Source of the DNA: Polaromonas glacialis
GTDB lineage: Bacteria > Pseudomonadota > Gammaproteobacteria > Burkholderiales > Burkholderiaceae_C
Reading direction: 5' to 3'
Length of the DNA stretch: 64,000 nucleotides
Assembly: GCF_000709345.1 (NCBI RefSeq)
Contig: NZ_KL448323.1
Location: 518,232 to 582,231 of the forward strand
Numbering within the stretch: position 1 is the first letter of the stretch; the number at the start of each line of letters is the position of its first letter. Below the pieces are notes generated by a model. It had not been told where the DNA came from, did no database searches, and worked only from the letters and a program-made list of their open reading frames with translations. Below are positions 16,378-27,532 of the stretch, in pieces. The translations under genes and the position numbers were made by a program.

Positions 16378-18381
16378 TCAGAAGGGCCGGGTGCCTTGCC
16401 ACCAGTCCATCACCAGACCCAGCGATTCATCGATCGTCAGGTCGGAATTGTCCAGTAGCCGGGCATTATCAGCAGGTCTTAACGGTGCGGCTTTGCGGGA
16501 CATGTCCCGTTGGTCGCGCGCTTCCAAATCCTGTTGAATGGCGGCGATTGTAATCGCGTTTCCTTTTGAAATCAATTGCTTGTACCGGCGTTCGGCGCGA
16601 TGCAAGGCGCTGGCGGTCAGGAAAATCTTGAGTGGCGCGTCGGGAAACACGACCGTGCCCATGTCCCTGCCGTCAGCCACCAGGCCGGGCAGTTGCCGGA
16701 AACTGCGCTGCAGGTCCAGCAAGGCATTGCGCACCTGCGGATGGGCCGAAACCCGGGACGCCGCCATGCCGGCGACTTCGGTGCGAATTTCCTCGGAAAC
16801 GTCTTCTTCTGCATCGCCGTTGGCCAGGAAAATGCGGTCGCCCTTGAACCGGACCGGCAAGCTGCGTGCAATCTCGGCAATGGCGTCGCCGTCATCAAGC
16901 GACAGGCCGGCGCGCAAGGCCGCGAAAGCGCTCAAGCGGTACAGGGCGCCCGAGTCCAGGTAGTGATAACCCAGGTGATGCGCCGTCAGCGCTGCCAGCG
17001 TTCCCTTTCCGGAGGCGGTCGGACCGTCCACGCAGATCACGGGTATCTGGTCGTCTCGTGCTTCGGTGACCGAGAACAGCGCTTCAAAATAGTCCGGAAA
17101 AGTCTTGGCAACGCACTTGGGGTCCAGAATCCGGACTGGCAGTTCGGCCGGGTTGAAGGCCGCCAGCGAAAAACACATGGCAATGCGGTGGTCGTCGTAG
17201 GTATGAATGACTGCGGGATTCCAGGCGCCGGCTTGGCCGGGCGGGGTGACTTTCAAAAAATCAGCGCCTTCCTCGACAGTCGCCCCCAGCTTTCGCAACT
17301 CGCAGGCCATGGCGGCGATGCGATCGGTTTCCTTCACGCGCCAACTGCCGATGTTGCGCAGCACCGTGGTTCCGTCGGCATACAGCGCCATCACGGCGAG
17401 CGTCATGGCGGCGTCGGGGATGTGGTTGCAGTCCATGTCAATGGCCTTGAGCGGCCAGGCGCCGCGCGATACCTGCAGCGAGTTGGGCAGGCTGTCAATG
17501 CGGGCGCCCATCAGACGAGCGGCCTCGACAAAACGGATGTCTCCTTGGATGGAATCCGCTCCTACTCCCAATATTTTTAAGCCTTTTTTGCCTTTTCCGC
17601 TTGCTGCTATTGCACCAAGTGCTATGAAATAACTAGCGGATGAGGCGTCGGCTTCTACATGGATTTCACCCGGCGACTGGTAGGTGCTGCCAGCCGGAAT
17701 CGTGAAACGCTGCCAGCCTTCGCGCTCGACCTGAATGCCGAAGCGCCTGAGCAGCTTGAGAGTGATCTCGATGTAAGGCCGTGAGATCAATTCGCCGACG
17801 ACTTCGATACAGATGGCTTTCCTGGCCACCAGCGGCAAAGCCATCAACAGGGCTGTGAGAAACTGGCTGGAAACGTCGCCCCTGACACGAATAGCCTGGT
17901 CGAGCTTCAAAAACCCTGGATGCAGCCGCAAAGGGGGAAAACCCTCGTCGCCCAGGTAGTCGATGGCGCATCCCAGTTGCCTGAGGGCATCGACCAAGTC
18001 GCCAATGGGCCGTTCGTGCATGCGCGGCACGCCCGACAGTTCAAACTCGCCGCCCAGCAGCGCCAGTGCAGCGGTCAGGGGGCGCATGGCGGTGCCCGCA
18101 TTGCCCATGAAAAGCGTGGCTTTGCGCTCGATGAGCTGACCGCCCAGGCCGCCGATCACGGCGGTATCGCCATCTTGCAACACCGTGCAACCGAGTTGCT
18201 TGAGTGCGGTGAGCATGACGGCGGTATCGTCGGACGCCAGCAGATCATGAACCGTGGTCTGGCCGTGGCTCAATGCGGCAAGCAGCAGTACGCGGTTGGA
18301 AATGCTTTTGGAGCCGGGCAGGTGGACCTCTCCTGCGGCGCATGTCAGCGGCGGGAGGTCCAGAAACTCGATGTCGTACAT
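16378..18381 (-). CDS. aroA/cmk: Fused EPSP synthase / cytidylate kinase
   Basis: A single 667-residue frame joins two enzymes. Residues 1 to about 440 are EPSP synthase: [34 protein letters not shown] and [14 protein letters not shown] are the family blocks; it makes 5-enolpyruvylshikimate-3-phosphate for chorismate. From about residue 445 to the end is cytidylate kinase, with the P-loop [21 protein letters not shown] and [22 protein letters not shown]. No stop or frameshift separates them. The fusion is known in Comamonadaceae. An AT-rich stretch at about residues 247-270 ([11 protein letters not shown]) differs in base use from the rest. Followed by rpsA, preceded by tyrA 11 bp away. Confidence 0.96.
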   Translation of the reverse strand: MYDIEFLDLPPLTCAAGEVHLPGSKSISNRVLLLAALSHGQTTVHDLLASDDTAVMLTALKQLGCTVLQDGDTAVIGGLGGQLIERKATLFMGNAGTAMRPLTAALALLGGEFELSGVPRMHERPIGDLVDALRQLGCAIDYLGDEGFPPLRLHPGFLKLDQAIRVRGDVSSQFLTALLMALPLVARKAICIEVVGELISRPYIEITLKLLRRFGIQVEREGWQRFTIPAGSTYQSPGEIHVEADASSASYFIALGAIAASGKGKKGLKILGVGADSIQGDIRFVEAARLMGARIDSLPNSLQVSRGAWPLKAIDMDCNHIPDAAMTLAVMALYADGTTVLRNIGSWRVKETDRIAAMACELRKLGATVEEGADFLKVTPPGQAGAWNPAVIHTYDDHRIAMCFSLAAFNPAELPVRILDPKCVAKTFPDYFEALFSVTEARDDQIPVICVDGPTASGKGTLAALTAHHLGYHYLDSGALYRLSAFAALRAGLSLDDGDAIAEIARSLPVRFKGDRIFLANGDAEEDVSEEIRTEVAGMAASRVSAHPQVRNALLDLQRSFRQLPGLVADGRDMGTVVFPDAPLKIFLTASALHRAERRYKQLISKGNAITIAAIQQDLEARDQRDMSRKAAPLRPADNARLLDNSDLTIDESLGLVMDWWQGTRPF

Positions 18382-18392
18382 GAAGCGGTGCT

Positions 18393-19271
18393 TTACTTGG
18401 GAGCTTGATGCGAGGAAATACGCCAGTTGGCGCGCGTTTTACGGGCTTGCCCGATTTGTAATTCAAGCGCCTCCCTGTTGCCACTTGAAATCAGCTGTTC
18501 AAGCGATTGCAGGGATCGCTGGAAAATTCTGGACTGCGCGAGCAACTCTTCGCGGTTGGCCATCAGGATGTCGCGCCAGACCTTCGGGTCGCTCGCGGCG
18601 ATGCGGGTGAAATCACGAAAGCCCGGTCCTGCAAGTGCCATGTAGTCATGGCCCTGCGCCTGGGACGTGATGCCATTGATCATGGCAAAGGCAATCAGGT
18701 GCGGCAGGTGGCTGACTGCTGCATAAGCTGCGTCGTGTGCCTGGGGCGACATGCGCAATACCTTGCAGCCCAAGGCCGTCCACATATCCGTTGCCTTTTG
18801 CAACTGTGAACTCAAGGTACGTTCGATCGGTGTGAGGATGACCTGCTTGCCTGCGTAGAGGTTCACGTCCGCATGTTCGACCCCCGAAACTTCCTTGCCG
18901 GTGATCGGATGGCAGGGAATGAATGAGCCGACCTGATCACGCAGTACGCGGCGTGCTGCATCCACGACATCTTGCTTGGTTGAGCCTACATCCATCACCA
19001 GCGTCGTCGGTCCGACAAAGTGCCGTATGGCCTTGAAAGTAGCTTCTGTGGCCGACACGGGGATGGCCAGCAAGACGATATCTGCACCGGAAACCGCCAA
19101 AAGTGCCGACGGTGCCTCCACGTCGATTACCCCCATCTGGCGAGCCCGCTCGGTGGTGGAGGGGGATTTGCTGTAGCCAACAACTCGCCTGACCAGACCC
19201 GCGCGCTTGAGCGCCAGTGCGAAGGAACTGCCCATCAGACCGCAGCCGATGAGGCCTAATTGTTCGAACAT
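18393..19271 (-). CDS. tyrA: Prephenate dehydrogenase
   Basis: The start at 19271 ([21 protein letters not shown]) places the NAD-binding GxGxxG motif at the expected N-terminus; the longer frame overlaps pheA. The 292-residue protein has the conserved [13 protein letters not shown] and the catalytic-site block [19 protein letters not shown] with its His. It oxidatively decarboxylates prephenate to 4-hydroxyphenylpyruvate on the way to tyrosine. There is no ACT or chorismate mutase domain. It sits in the aromatic operon between pheA (61 bp) and aroA/cmk (11 bp). Confidence 0.95.
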   Translation of the reverse strand: MFEQLGLIGCGLMGSSFALALKRAGLVRRVVGYSKSPSTTERARQMGVIDVEAPSALLAVSGADIVLLAIPVSATEATFKAIRHFVGPTTLVMDVGSTKQDVVDAARRVLRDQVGSFIPCHPITGKEVSGVEHADVNLYAGKQVILTPIERTLSSQLQKATDMWTALGCKVLRMSPQAHDAAYAAVSHLPHLIAFAMINGITSQAQGHDYMALAGPGFRDFTRIAASDPKVWRDILMANREELLAQSRIFQRSLQSLEQLISSGNREALELQIGQARKTRANWRISSHQAPK

Positions 19272-19332
19272 GCTGAATTCCTGAAATGATGGTGATGACC
19301 CGGCTCGGGTCGATCTCGCCGTGAATTGCGCA

Positions 19333-20415
19333 TCAGTCGCTGACGGGATAGGAGCCCAGGATCTTGTAAAACGCGCAAAGCTGCTGGAGGTCTGCAAGCG
19401 CGGCTTTCACATGATCCTGGGACGGATGGCCCTGGAGGTCGATATAAAAATAGTATTCCCACTGACCCGAGCGTGCTGGACGTGATTCAAAGCGCGTCAT
19501 GGAAACGCCGTGGGTTTTCAACGGCACCAGGATGTCATGCACGGCGCCCGGCCGGTTGGGGACTGAAACCACCAGGCTGGTGCAGTCCTTGCCCGAGGCG
19601 GGTGGGGCTGGAAGTGTCTGGGGCAGGCAAACCACCGCAAAGCGGGTGCGGTTGAATGCGTCGTCCTGAATGGCATGCGCTGCCGTGTGCAGTGAAAACT
19701 GCGTGGCTGCTCTGGCGCTGGCAATGCCGGCCCAGGCCGGATGGGTGGTTGCCAAGCGCGCGCCTTCTGCATTGCTGGAAGCGGTGCGGCGTTCGACATG
19801 AGGCAAATGGGTGGTCAGCCATCCCTGGCATTGGGCCAGGGCTTGCGGGTGCGCAAAGACAACTTCGATGCCTTCCAGTGAGTCTGAAAGCCGCAGCAGG
19901 TTGTGTCGCACCATCAGGCTGACTTCTCCCACGATGTGCAGCGGCGAGTTCAGCAGCAGGTCGAGCGAGCGTGACACGACGCCCTCTGTCGAGTTTTCAA
20001 CCGGCACCACGCCAAATTCGGCCGTGCCTGCCGTGGCAGCACGAAACACTTCATCAAAGCTGGTGCAGGGGACGTGTTCAATGCTGGAGCCGAAAAACTG
20101 CACGGCGGCTTCTTCGCTGAACGTTCCCGCAGGGCCAAGGTACGCTACCCGCACCGGTGACTCAAGCGCCAGGCAGGCCGACATGATTTCACGCCAGACG
20201 GCAGCCACATGTTCATTTTTGAGCGGCCCCTTGTTGTTCTGCTGGATCTTTTCAATCACCTGGGCAACCCGGTCGGGCCGGAAAAAAGGGGTTCCTTCGC
20301 GCTTTTTGACTTCTCCAACCTGTTCTGCAACCAGTGCGCGTTGGTTCAGGAGTGTCAGCAGTTGTTTGTCCAGCGCGTCGATCTGGACGCGCAAATCAGC
20401 AAGGTTGGCAGTCAT
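19333..20415 (-). CDS. pheA: Bifunctional chorismate mutase / prephenate dehydratase
   Basis: The ATG at 20415 lies one base past the serC stop; a TTG at 20436 would add seven residues. The 360-residue protein has three domains: chorismate mutase (NLADLRVQIDALDKQLLTLLNQRALVAEQVGEVK across residues 3-36), prephenate dehydratase (AYLGPAGTFSEEAA, VPVENSTEGVVSRSLD) and a C-terminal ACT domain (VPNRPGAVHDILVPL and FESRPARS). It converts chorismate through prephenate to phenylpyruvate; the ESRP element of ACT domains mediates phenylalanine feedback in homologues. Part of the serC-pheA-tyrA-aroA operon. Confidence 0.96.
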   Translation of the reverse strand: MTANLADLRVQIDALDKQLLTLLNQRALVAEQVGEVKKREGTPFFRPDRVAQVIEKIQQNNKGPLKNEHVAAVWREIMSACLALESPVRVAYLGPAGTFSEEAAVQFFGSSIEHVPCTSFDEVFRAATAGTAEFGVVPVENSTEGVVSRSLDLLLNSPLHIVGEVSLMVRHNLLRLSDSLEGIEVVFAHPQALAQCQGWLTTHLPHVERRTASSNAEGARLATTHPAWAGIASARAATQFSLHTAAHAIQDDAFNRTRFAVVCLPQTLPAPPASGKDCTSLVVSVPNRPGAVHDILVPLKTHGVSMTRFESRPARSGQWEYYFYIDLQGHPSQDHVKAALADLQQLCAFYKILGSYPVSD

Positions 20416-20416
20416 A

Positions 20417-21523
20417 TCAGGCGTGTTTTTGTTCAAATTCTTGCAGATAGCTCACCAGTGCCTGAACACCGGCCAATGGCATGGCGTTATAGATGCTAGC
20501 CCGCATGCCACCTACGGATTTATGGCCTTTCAATTGCAACAGGCCGCGTGCTTTTGCGCCAGCCAGAAAGGCATCGTTGCGTGACTCGTCGCACAGAAAG
20601 AATGGCACGTTCATCCGGGAACGGCAGTCCTTGCTGACTTTGTTGACATACAGCGCCGAACTGTCGATGGCGTCATACAGCAGCTGCGCCTTGGCCGCAT
20701 TGTGCTTTTCAATGGCCTCTATGCCGGTTGCCTCGCCTGCCCGTTGCCGCTTGAGCCACTGAAAGGTCAGCCCCGCAATATAGATGGCGTAGGTTGGCGG
20801 CGTGTTGTACATCGAATCATTGTCTGCCACCGTCTTGTAATTGAAAGCACTCGGGCAGACTGGCAGGGCAAGGCCGAGCAAGTCTTCGCGCACCACCACC
20901 AGCGTCACGCCGGCAGGCCCCAGGTTCTTTTGCGCGCCGCCAAAAGCCAGGCCCACCCTCGACCAGTCAACGGGCCGTGAAGCCACTTGCGACGAGAAGT
21001 CGATCACCAGCGGTGCGTTGCTGCCCAGGGACTTCAAGTCGGGCAACTCCTGGAACTCGACGCCGTGAATGGTTTCGTTGGTGCAGACATGCACATAGCT
21101 GGCATCACGGCGCAACTGCCAGGATGCCAGGGGGGGCAGGCTGGTAAAGGCGCTGCTTTCAGTCGTGGCGGCAATCTGGACATCGCAATATTTGCGTGCT
21201 TCCTTTTGCGACTTGTCGCTCCAGCTGCCGGTCACCACAAAATCAGCCGAGCCACCGTGCGATAGGTTCAGCGGGACGATGGCATTTTCCGCCAGTCCGC
21301 CGCCTTGCATGAAAAGTATTTTGAAGTTCTTGGGAACTGCCATCAGTTCCCGGAAATCCGCTTCAGCGTTTTCGTAAATCGAAATGAATTCCTTGCCCCG
21401 GTGGCTCATTTCCATCACGCTCATGCCGCTGCCGTGCCAGTCAAGCATTTCTTCGGCTGCCTGCTGCAACACAGCTTCCGGCAAGTTGGCAGGACCGGCC
21501 GAGAAGTTGAAGGGCCGGGTCAT
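20417..21523 (-). CDS. serC: Phosphoserine aminotransferase
   Basis: A 368-residue fold-type I PLP enzyme. It opens [17 protein letters not shown] and has the PLP-lysine in [40 protein letters not shown] and the C-terminal [12 protein letters not shown] are family blocks. It makes 3-phosphoserine from 3-phosphohydroxypyruvate in serine synthesis, and the matching step in pyridoxal phosphate synthesis. The start overlaps the stop of the upstream DUF2059 gene by 4 bases; the stop is followed one base later by pheA. Confidence 0.96.
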   Translation of the reverse strand: MTRPFNFSAGPANLPEAVLQQAAEEMLDWHGSGMSVMEMSHRGKEFISIYENAEADFRELMAVPKNFKILFMQGGGLAENAIVPLNLSHGGSADFVVTGSWSDKSQKEARKYCDVQIAATTESSAFTSLPPLASWQLRRDASYVHVCTNETIHGVEFQELPDLKSLGSNAPLVIDFSSQVASRPVDWSRVGLAFGGAQKNLGPAGVTLVVVREDLLGLALPVCPSAFNYKTVADNDSMYNTPPTYAIYIAGLTFQWLKRQRAGEATGIEAIEKHNAAKAQLLYDAIDSSALYVNKVSKDCRSRMNVPFFLCDESRNDAFLAGAKARGLLQLKGHKSVGGMRASIYNAMPLAGVQALVSYLQEFEQKHA

Positions 21524-22092
21524 TTCTTGGCAGGCGGGCTGGCTTTGGGTGCTGCTGCAGGCCCGCCCACAATTTTCAGCGCCGCTGCATCAAACTGCTT
21601 GGCCCGGGCGAGCACATCGGCCCTTGAAGCTTCAATCAGTTTCTGAACAAACATATTGCCAAGTTCTGGTGAATTAGCCTGGTATTTCTTGATGGCAGGG
21701 GATTCGAAGAAAGCGGCAATCTGCTGCAGCTCCTCCAGCGTAAAACGCTCTGCATAGGCTGGCACCAGAACGTCGGCGCTGACTTTACTGACCTGTTTGG
21801 CAATCAGCTGATTGGTATCGTCGGAATACTTCTTGAGTTCGGCATTCAGCGCTTCCGACGCTTTTTGCTGGTTGGCCTTGGCTACATTCGTTTCCAGCCG
21901 GGGTCCCCAGCTGGCGATCAGTTCCTGTGTTGTGCTGCCTGCCAGCTGGGCGATGAGCCGGTCAAGTTCCGGCCCCTGCTGAAGCTTGACGACCTTGGCT
22001 GCCATTTCGGTTTTGGCGTCCGTGGTTTGGGCGTGCAGGCCTGTGCTAAGAGCAAGGCTGGCAAAAGCCAGCGTGGTGATCAGTTTCTTCAT
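21520..22092 (-). CDS. DUF2059-domain secreted protein
   Basis: The ATG at 22092 shares its A with the gyrA stop; a TTG three bases upstream is less likely. The 190-residue product has a signal peptide ([21 protein letters not shown], cut near residue 21-23). The DUF2059 domain spans about 100-170, with the family-like segment [21 protein letters not shown] and a following conserved helix. A Pro/Ala/Lys tail ([10 protein letters not shown]) ends it. The function of this periplasmic family is unknown. Its position between gyrA and serC, with overlaps at both ends, implies co-translation with both. Confidence 0.87.
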   Translation of the reverse strand: MKKLITTLAFASLALSTGLHAQTTDAKTEMAAKVVKLQQGPELDRLIAQLAGSTTQELIASWGPRLETNVAKANQQKASEALNAELKKYSDDTNQLIAKQVSKVSADVLVPAYAERFTLEELQQIAAFFESPAIKKYQANSPELGNMFVQKLIEASRADVLARAKQFDAAALKIVGGPAAAPKASPPAKK

Positions 22093-24752
22093 CAATTTTT
22101 TTCCGGGTTGACGGCATCGCTGCCAGCGTCGTTTTCTGTATCAAGGCTTTCGTCTGCCTCTTCCAGAGTCGCATCGTTTTCAACAATGCGCTGGAGGCCG
22201 CTTAGTTGCGAACCTTCATCCAAGCCTATCAGCGTAACACCTTGGGTGGCGCGTCCCATTTCACGAATTTCGCTGACACGCGTGCGCACCAGTACCCCCC
22301 GGTCAGTGATCAGCATGATCTCATCGTCGGCATGAACCAGTGTTGCCGCAACCACTTTGCCATTGCGTTCGCTTTGCTGAATGGCAATCATTCCCTTGGT
22401 GCCCCGGCCATGACGGGTATATTCGGTAATGGACGTGCGCTTGCCGAAACCCTTTTGGGTGGCTGTGAGCACGCTTTGTTCGCCATCTTCGGCAACCAGC
22501 ATGGCAATGACCCCCTGGCCATCCTCCAGATTCATTCCCCGGACACCTCGCGCATTGCGGCCCATCGGACGGACATCGTTTTCGTCAAATCGAACCGCCT
22601 TGCCGCCGTCGCTGAACAGCATCACGTCATGCTTTCCATCGGTGAGTGCGGCGCCGATCAGGTAGTCGCCCTCATCAAGTGCCACGGCAATGATGCCGCC
22701 CTTGCGGGGATTGTTGAAGTCGTCCAGCGGTGTTTTCTTGACGGTTCCCATGGACGTGGCCATGAACACATACTGGTCAGCCGGGAAACTGCGCTTTTCC
22801 CCCGTCAGTGCCAGGACCACGGTGATCTTTTCCCCCTCCTGGAGCGGGAACATGTTGACAATCGGCCGGCCGCGCGAGCCACGCGAGCCTGCCGGCACTT
22901 CCCAGACCTTCAGCCAGTAGAGCCGGCCGCGGTCGGAAAAGCACAGGATGTAGTCATGCGTATTGGCAATGAACAGCTGGTCGACCCAGTCGTCTTCCTT
23001 GGTCGCGGTGGCCTGCTTGCCACGGCCGCCACGCTTTTGCGCCCGGTATTCCGACAGCGGCTGGCTCTTGATATAGCCGGTGTGCGAGAGCGTGACGACC
23101 ATGTCGGTCGGTGTAATCAAGTCCTCGGTGCTCAGGTCGAACGAACTGTGCTCGATATGGCTGCGCCGCTTGCCCAGCTTGGTCTGGCCGAATTCCATCT
23201 TGATAGCCGCCAGTTCTTCGCCAATGATGGTCGAGACCCGCTCCGGCTTGGCCAGAATGTCGAGCAGGTCGTCAATCTCGGCCATGACTTCCTTGTATTC
23301 AGCGACGATCTTGTCCTGCTCCAGGCCAGTCAGGCGCTGAAGGCGCATCTGTAGAATTTCCTGCGTCTGGGTTTCTGACAGACGGTAGAGGCCGTCGCTG
23401 CCCATGCCGAATGATTTCTCAAGACCGTCAGGACGGTAATCGTGGGCATTGACGATGCCGCCATCGGTCCGTGCCCGGGTCAGCATTTCACGAACCAGGC
23501 TGCTGTCCCATGCCCGGGTCATCAGTTCGGCTTTTGCCACTGGCGGTGTCGGCGCATTGCGGATGATGGCGATGAACTCGTCGATATTGGCCAGTGCGAC
23601 GGCCAGGCCTTCCAGCACATGACCGCGCTCGCGTGCCTTGCGCAGCGTGAAAACCGTGCGGCGCGTCACCACTTCGCGGCGGTGCGAAATAAAGACCTGG
23701 ATCAGGTCCTTCAGGTTGCACAGCTTGGGCTGGCCGTTGATCAGCGCCACCATGTTGATGCCGAAGGTGTCTTGCAACTGGGTCTGCTTGTACAAATTGT
23801 TTAGTACCACTTCGGGCACTTCGCCGCGCTTCAAGTCAATGACCAGCCGCATTCCGGACTTGTCGCTTTCGTCCTGGATGTGGCTGATGCCCTCGATTTT
23901 TTTCTCATGGACCAGTTCGGCCATGCGCTCCTGGAGCGTCTTTTTATTCACCTGGTAAGGGAGTTCATCGACAATGATGGACTGGCGCTGACCCTTGTCG
24001 ATATCCTCGAAATGGCACTTGGCGCGCATGACCACCCGGCCGCGGCCGGTGCGGTAGCCATCTTTCACGCCATTGATGCCATAAATGATTCCGCCTGTGG
24101 GAAAGTCTGGCGCTGGAATGATTTCCATCAGTTCATCAATTGACGCTTCAGGCTGTTTCAGCAGATGCAAGCAAGCATCCACCACTTCATTCAGGTTGTG
24201 CGGCGGAATGTTGGTTGCCATGCCCACAGCGATGCCACCGGAGCCGTTCACCAGCAGATTCGGCAGGCGGGTCGGCATGACCAGCGGTTCCTGTTCACTC
24301 CCATCGTAGTTGGGGCCGAAATCAACCGTTTCCTTGTCCAAATCAGCCAGCAGTTCGTGAGCAATCTTGGACAGCCGGATTTCCGTGTAACGCATCGCCG
24401 CAGCGCTGTCGCCATCGACCGAGCCGAAGTTTCCCTGACCATCCACCAGCAAATGGCGCAGTGAAAAGTCCTGGGCCATGCGCACTATGGTGTCATACAC
24501 CGACTGGTCACCGTGCGGATGGTATTTGCCAATGACATCGCCGACGATACGGGCAGATTTCTTATAGGGCCGGTTCCAGTCGTTGTTCAACTCATGCATG
24601 GCGAACAGCACACGCCGGTGTACCGGCTTGAGCCCGTCGCGCGCGTCAGGCAGAGCCCGGCCCACGATAACGCTCATCGCATAGTCGAGGTAGCTTCTTC
24701 GCATTTCCTCTTCTAGGCTGATGGGCAGGGTTTCTTTTGCGAACTGAGTCAT
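22092..24752 (-). CDS. gyrA: DNA gyrase subunit A
   Basis: An 886-residue type II topoisomerase subunit. The N-terminal breakage-reunion domain has [17 protein letters not shown] and the catalytic Tyr122 in AMRYTEIRL; the GyrA box is QKRGGRGK near residue 560; a C-terminal beta-pinwheel of repeats follows ([15 protein letters not shown] blocks, here [14 protein letters not shown]). With GyrB it introduces negative supercoils. The quinolone-region sequence is [13 protein letters not shown], with Gln at position 83 where E. coli has Ser. First gene of the minus-strand block; divergent from the OmpA-family gene across a 258-bp gap. Confidence 0.98.
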   Translation of the reverse strand: MTQFAKETLPISLEEEMRRSYLDYAMSVIVGRALPDARDGLKPVHRRVLFAMHELNNDWNRPYKKSARIVGDVIGKYHPHGDQSVYDTIVRMAQDFSLRHLLVDGQGNFGSVDGDSAAAMRYTEIRLSKIAHELLADLDKETVDFGPNYDGSEQEPLVMPTRLPNLLVNGSGGIAVGMATNIPPHNLNEVVDACLHLLKQPEASIDELMEIIPAPDFPTGGIIYGINGVKDGYRTGRGRVVMRAKCHFEDIDKGQRQSIIVDELPYQVNKKTLQERMAELVHEKKIEGISHIQDESDKSGMRLVIDLKRGEVPEVVLNNLYKQTQLQDTFGINMVALINGQPKLCNLKDLIQVFISHRREVVTRRTVFTLRKARERGHVLEGLAVALANIDEFIAIIRNAPTPPVAKAELMTRAWDSSLVREMLTRARTDGGIVNAHDYRPDGLEKSFGMGSDGLYRLSETQTQEILQMRLQRLTGLEQDKIVAEYKEVMAEIDDLLDILAKPERVSTIIGEELAAIKMEFGQTKLGKRRSHIEHSSFDLSTEDLITPTDMVVTLSHTGYIKSQPLSEYRAQKRGGRGKQATATKEDDWVDQLFIANTHDYILCFSDRGRLYWLKVWEVPAGSRGSRGRPIVNMFPLQEGEKITVVLALTGEKRSFPADQYVFMATSMGTVKKTPLDDFNNPRKGGIIAVALDEGDYLIGAALTDGKHDVMLFSDGGKAVRFDENDVRPMGRNARGVRGMNLEDGQGVIAMLVAEDGEQSVLTATQKGFGKRTSITEYTRHGRGTKGMIAIQQSERNGKVVAATLVHADDEIMLITDRGVLVRTRVSEIREMGRATQGVTLIGLDEGSQLSGLQRIVENDATLEEADESLDTENDAGSDAVNPEKN

Positions 24753-25010
24753 GAAAAGCCTGGTTTGGGAAGTGTTGAGGAATGAGCGAAAAGTGGTTTG
24801 ATTTTAATGCTCGAGTTTAAAACGCCTTGTTTGTGGCAGGTCCGCAACATATTTGGAAGAAACGCCGCTCTGTGTCGGACGAAGCCTATAGCGCGCTTGA
24901 AGGCCAGAATGTGTGTGGCACAATCAAACCAACTCCCCGAGTGATGGTCACTTGGGGCGTGTAATCTTAATAATCGCAGCAAGTCTGCGGCTTTTCTCTA
25001 GAGGAGAATC

Positions 25011-25643
25011 ATGAACAAACTCAACAAAGTGGCAATGTTGTTTGCTTCCGCAGCGCTTGTTACCGCCGCTGGTGCGCAAACAATCGACAACTGGAAAAAC
25101 GGCAACAACGAGCTGGTCTGGAAAAACGGTACCAACGAACTGTGCTGGCGTGACAACTTCTGGACCCCGGCAACTGCTGCTCCAGGTTGCGATGGTGCGA
25201 TTGTTCCTGTAGTTGCTCCTGCTCCTGTGGCTGTTGCTCCTCCTGTAGCCGCTCCTGTCGTTGTTCCTGTAGCTCCACCTGCTGCTACCAAGGTCACGTA
25301 CGCCGCCGATGCTTTCTTTGACTTTGACAAGTCAGTAATCAAGCCAGCAGGAAAAGAAAAACTTGACGACCTGATCGGAAAGATCAAGGACATCAACCTT
25401 GAAGTCATTATCGCTGTCGGTCATACTGACTCTGTTGGCAGTGATTCGTACAACCAAAAACTGTCGGTTCGCCGCTCAGAGGCTGTGAAGGCTTATCTGG
25501 TGTCTAAGGGCATTGAGAAAAACCGTGTTTATACCGAAGGCAAAGGCGAGAAACAGCCCGTTGCTGACAACAAAACCGCTGAAGGTCGCGCGAAAAATCG
25601 CCGCGTTGAAATCGAAGTGGTTGGTACCCGCGCCAACAAGTAA
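25011..25643 (+). CDS. OmpA-family outer membrane protein
   Basis: A 210-residue protein preceded by AGAGGAGAATC. The signal peptide ([19 protein letters not shown]) is cut near residue 22. A short Trp-rich unit with WKNGNNEL and WKNGTNEL repeats follows, then a Pro/Val/Ala hinge (about residues 62-90), then a C-terminal OmpA peptidoglycan-binding domain ([53 protein letters not shown]). There is no eight-strand barrel, so it probably tethers the envelope to peptidoglycan through an N-terminal membrane or protein contact. Strong terminator downstream. The 5' untranslated region holds possible promoter elements I could not fix. Confidence 0.93.
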   Translation: MNKLNKVAMLFASAALVTAAGAQTIDNWKNGNNELVWKNGTNELCWRDNFWTPATAAPGCDGAIVPVVAPAPVAVAPPVAAPVVVPVAPPAATKVTYAADAFFDFDKSVIKPAGKEKLDDLIGKIKDINLEVIIAVGHTDSVGSDSYNQKLSVRRSEAVKAYLVSKGIEKNRVYTEGKGEKQPVADNKTAEGRAKNRRVEIEVVGTRANK

Positions 25644-25660
25644 TCCTTTTCAGATTACCT

Positions 25661-25689
25661 AAAAAACCGCGCATCAGCGCGGTTTTTTT
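25661..25689 (+). terminator. Intrinsic terminator after the OmpA-family gene
   Basis: CCGCGC-ATCA-GCGCGG (25667-25682) followed by seven T and preceded by six A. It ends 23 bp before ubiG. Confidence 0.9.
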
Positions 25690-25711
25690 ATGCCTCGACG
25701 ATAATAGCCTG

Positions 25712-26452
25712 ATGCCCACAACCAAAAATTTTGACCCTGCCGAACTGGCTAAATTTTCTGACCTTGCCCATCGCTGGTGGGACAAAGAGAGTGAATTTCG
25801 ACCATTGCACGAAATCAATCCGCTTAGGCTTGACTGGATTGCAAGTCTGGCCCCCTTGAATGGTTCACGCGTACTTGATGTAGGTTGCGGTGGCGGCATT
25901 CTGACAGATTCGATGGCACGCAGAGGCGCAACCGTGCTTGGAATAGATCTGGCAGGCAAGGCATTGAAAGTTGCTGAACTTCATGCGCTTGAGGCCCAGA
26001 CTCAGGGTGTTGAGTACCGTGAAATAAGTGCAGAAGCTCTCGCGGCTGAGCAACAGGGCACTTTTGATGTGGTCACTTGTATGGAAATGCTTGAGCATGT
26101 GCCCGATCCGGCCGCAGTGGTAAAAGCCTGCGCTGCTTTGGTCAAGCCGGGCGGTTACGTGTTTTTTTCGACTATCAACCGTAACGCCAAAGCGTTTCTC
26201 TTTGCAATCATCGGTGCAGAATACGTGCTCAATATGCTGCCCCGCGGCACGCATGAGTATTCAAAGTTGATCAAACCTAGTGAACTCGCTCGTTATTTCC
26301 GGGCAGAAAATCTCGATTTCGTGCAGACCAAGGGCCTTGAATACAACCCGATGACTCGTCATTACTGGCTGAGCAACAACACCAGCGTGAATTATCTAGT
26401 TGCTACCCAAAGGCCTGAAATGGCATCAAATCATGTCGAAGAGAAATTGTAG
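25712..26452 (+). CDS. ubiG: Ubiquinone biosynthesis O-methyltransferase
   Basis: A 246-residue class I SAM methyltransferase. The N-terminal block [22 protein letters not shown] with [15 protein letters not shown] is diagnostic of UbiG; motif I is [13 protein letters not shown], and [16 protein letters not shown] follows. It performs both O-methylations of ubiquinone synthesis, consistent with respiratory metabolism. No clear ribosome site is visible and the gene begins only 23 bp after a terminator, so its promoter would overlap the ompA 3' end or it depends on read-through. gph follows after 5 bp. Confidence 0.95.
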   Translation: MPTTKNFDPAELAKFSDLAHRWWDKESEFRPLHEINPLRLDWIASLAPLNGSRVLDVGCGGGILTDSMARRGATVLGIDLAGKALKVAELHALEAQTQGVEYREISAEALAAEQQGTFDVVTCMEMLEHVPDPAAVVKACAALVKPGGYVFFSTINRNAKAFLFAIIGAEYVLNMLPRGTHEYSKLIKPSELARYFRAENLDFVQTKGLEYNPMTRHYWLSNNTSVNYLVATQRPEMASNHVEEKL

Positions 26453-26457
26453 GCAGA

Positions 26458-27123
26458 ATGTTAAATAATGTAAGTGCAGTACTGTTTGACCTGGACGGTA
26501 CTCTCATCGACAGCGCCCCTGATCTGGGTGCAGCAGCTGATAAAATGCGCACAGACAGATATCTTGAGTCACTTCCTCTGTCCCTTTATCGTCCAATGGC
26601 GGGTGCCGGCGCCAGAGGAATGATTGCCGTGGCTTTCGGCATGACGCCTCAAGATGCTGCATTTGAAGCATTGAGGGAAGAGTTTTTTTCAAACTATGAA
26701 GCACGGCTGGTTAAGAGTACCTATGCGTTTGATGGCGTAGCCGAACTGATTACTCGAATTTGTGATTCCGGATTCAAATGGGGTGTAGTCACCAACAAGT
26801 CAGCCCGATTTACACTTCCACTGACCCGGGCAATGTCACTTTTCGCGACAGCCCAGACCATCATCAGTGGTGATACTACGTCTCATCCAAAACCACATCC
26901 TGCCCCCTTGCTTGAAGCGGCGCGGCAACTTGACCTGCCCCCGGAACGCTGTGTTTACGTCGGTGATGATGAACGCGACATCGTCGCAGGTCGCGCGGCT
27001 GGTATGCCAACAGTGGCTGCAGCCTACGGCTATCTGGGAAATACCAGCGATACGAAAAGCTGGAACGCTGACTTTACGATCATTAAACCTTCAGAACTCT
27101 TGAATTTATTGAAAATGGCTTAA
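26458..27123 (+). CDS. gph: Phosphoglycolate phosphatase
   Basis: A 221-residue HAD-superfamily hydrolase. Motif I FDLDGTLIDSAPDL holds the nucleophilic Asp and the acid/base Asp; VVTNKS is motif II, KPHPAPLLEA motif III with its Lys, and VYVGDDERDIVAGRAAG motif IV. It removes 2-phosphoglycolate, a by-product of oxidative DNA damage repair or Rubisco oxygenation. The ubiG-gph pair is common in beta-proteobacteria. Base composition is visibly more AT-rich than in the genes left of it. It ends 12 bp before the tmRNA gene. Confidence 0.93.
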   Translation: MLNNVSAVLFDLDGTLIDSAPDLGAAADKMRTDRYLESLPLSLYRPMAGAGARGMIAVAFGMTPQDAAFEALREEFFSNYEARLVKSTYAFDGVAELITRICDSGFKWGVVTNKSARFTLPLTRAMSLFATAQTIISGDTTSHPKPHPAPLLEAARQLDLPPERCVYVGDDERDIVAGRAAGMPTVAAAYGYLGNTSDTKSWNADFTIIKPSELLNLLKMA

Positions 27124-27135
27124 AATAACTATCTT

Positions 27136-27522
27136 GGGGCTGCATTGGTTTCGACGCGGGTTCGGACGCGGTGTGGTGCATGTCGAGCTGAGTGTGCTCG
27201 TAAAACTGATTCAAACAAACTAACTGCAAACGACGAACGTTTCGCACTCGCAGCTTAATTGCCTGTGAGCTTTACAACAGCAGGCCGATGGGCTGGGCAA
27301 GGGGTCTTTAGCGCAAGTTAAAGGTTCCAGGCTGTAAAGATAATTTTATCGGCTGGTCTCGGGCTGGGTACCTTAACCCGGGACAAGAAAATAGGGTGCT
27401 GGCGTCCTGTATAGCATGCGACTGTGCGACACAGGTGGCGAGACTAAAACCAGACCGCTAAACATGTAGATCTGCCCGAACAAGGCTTGCGGACGGGGGT
27501 TCAAATCCCCCCAGCTCCACCA
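27136..27522 (+). ncRNA. ssrA: Transfer-messenger RNA (tmRNA)
   Basis: The 5' end GGGGCTG (27136-27142) pairs with CAGCTCC (27512-27518) and the encoded ACCA 3' end stops at 27522, forming the tRNA-like acceptor arm. GGGGGTTCAAATCCCCC is the T arm. The tag frame 27226-27258 starts on the resume codon GCA and reads ANDERFALAA then TAA. The molecule rescues stalled ribosomes with SmpB and marks proteins for proteolysis. It is one piece, 387 nt, a normal length. Accessory DNA starts directly beyond its terminator. Confidence 0.97.
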
Positions 27523-27532
27523 TACTAAAGAC

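Noticed and set aside
16576..17580. A 334-codon plus-strand frame
   Set aside because: Antisense to the aroA/cmk fusion, whose motifs are unmistakable.
22206..23354. A 382-codon plus-strand frame
   Set aside because: Antisense to gyrA; no protein-like motifs.
27500..27522. Search for a second copy of the ssrA 3' end as an att repeat
   Set aside because: No other copy was found within the window, so no island boundary can be claimed.
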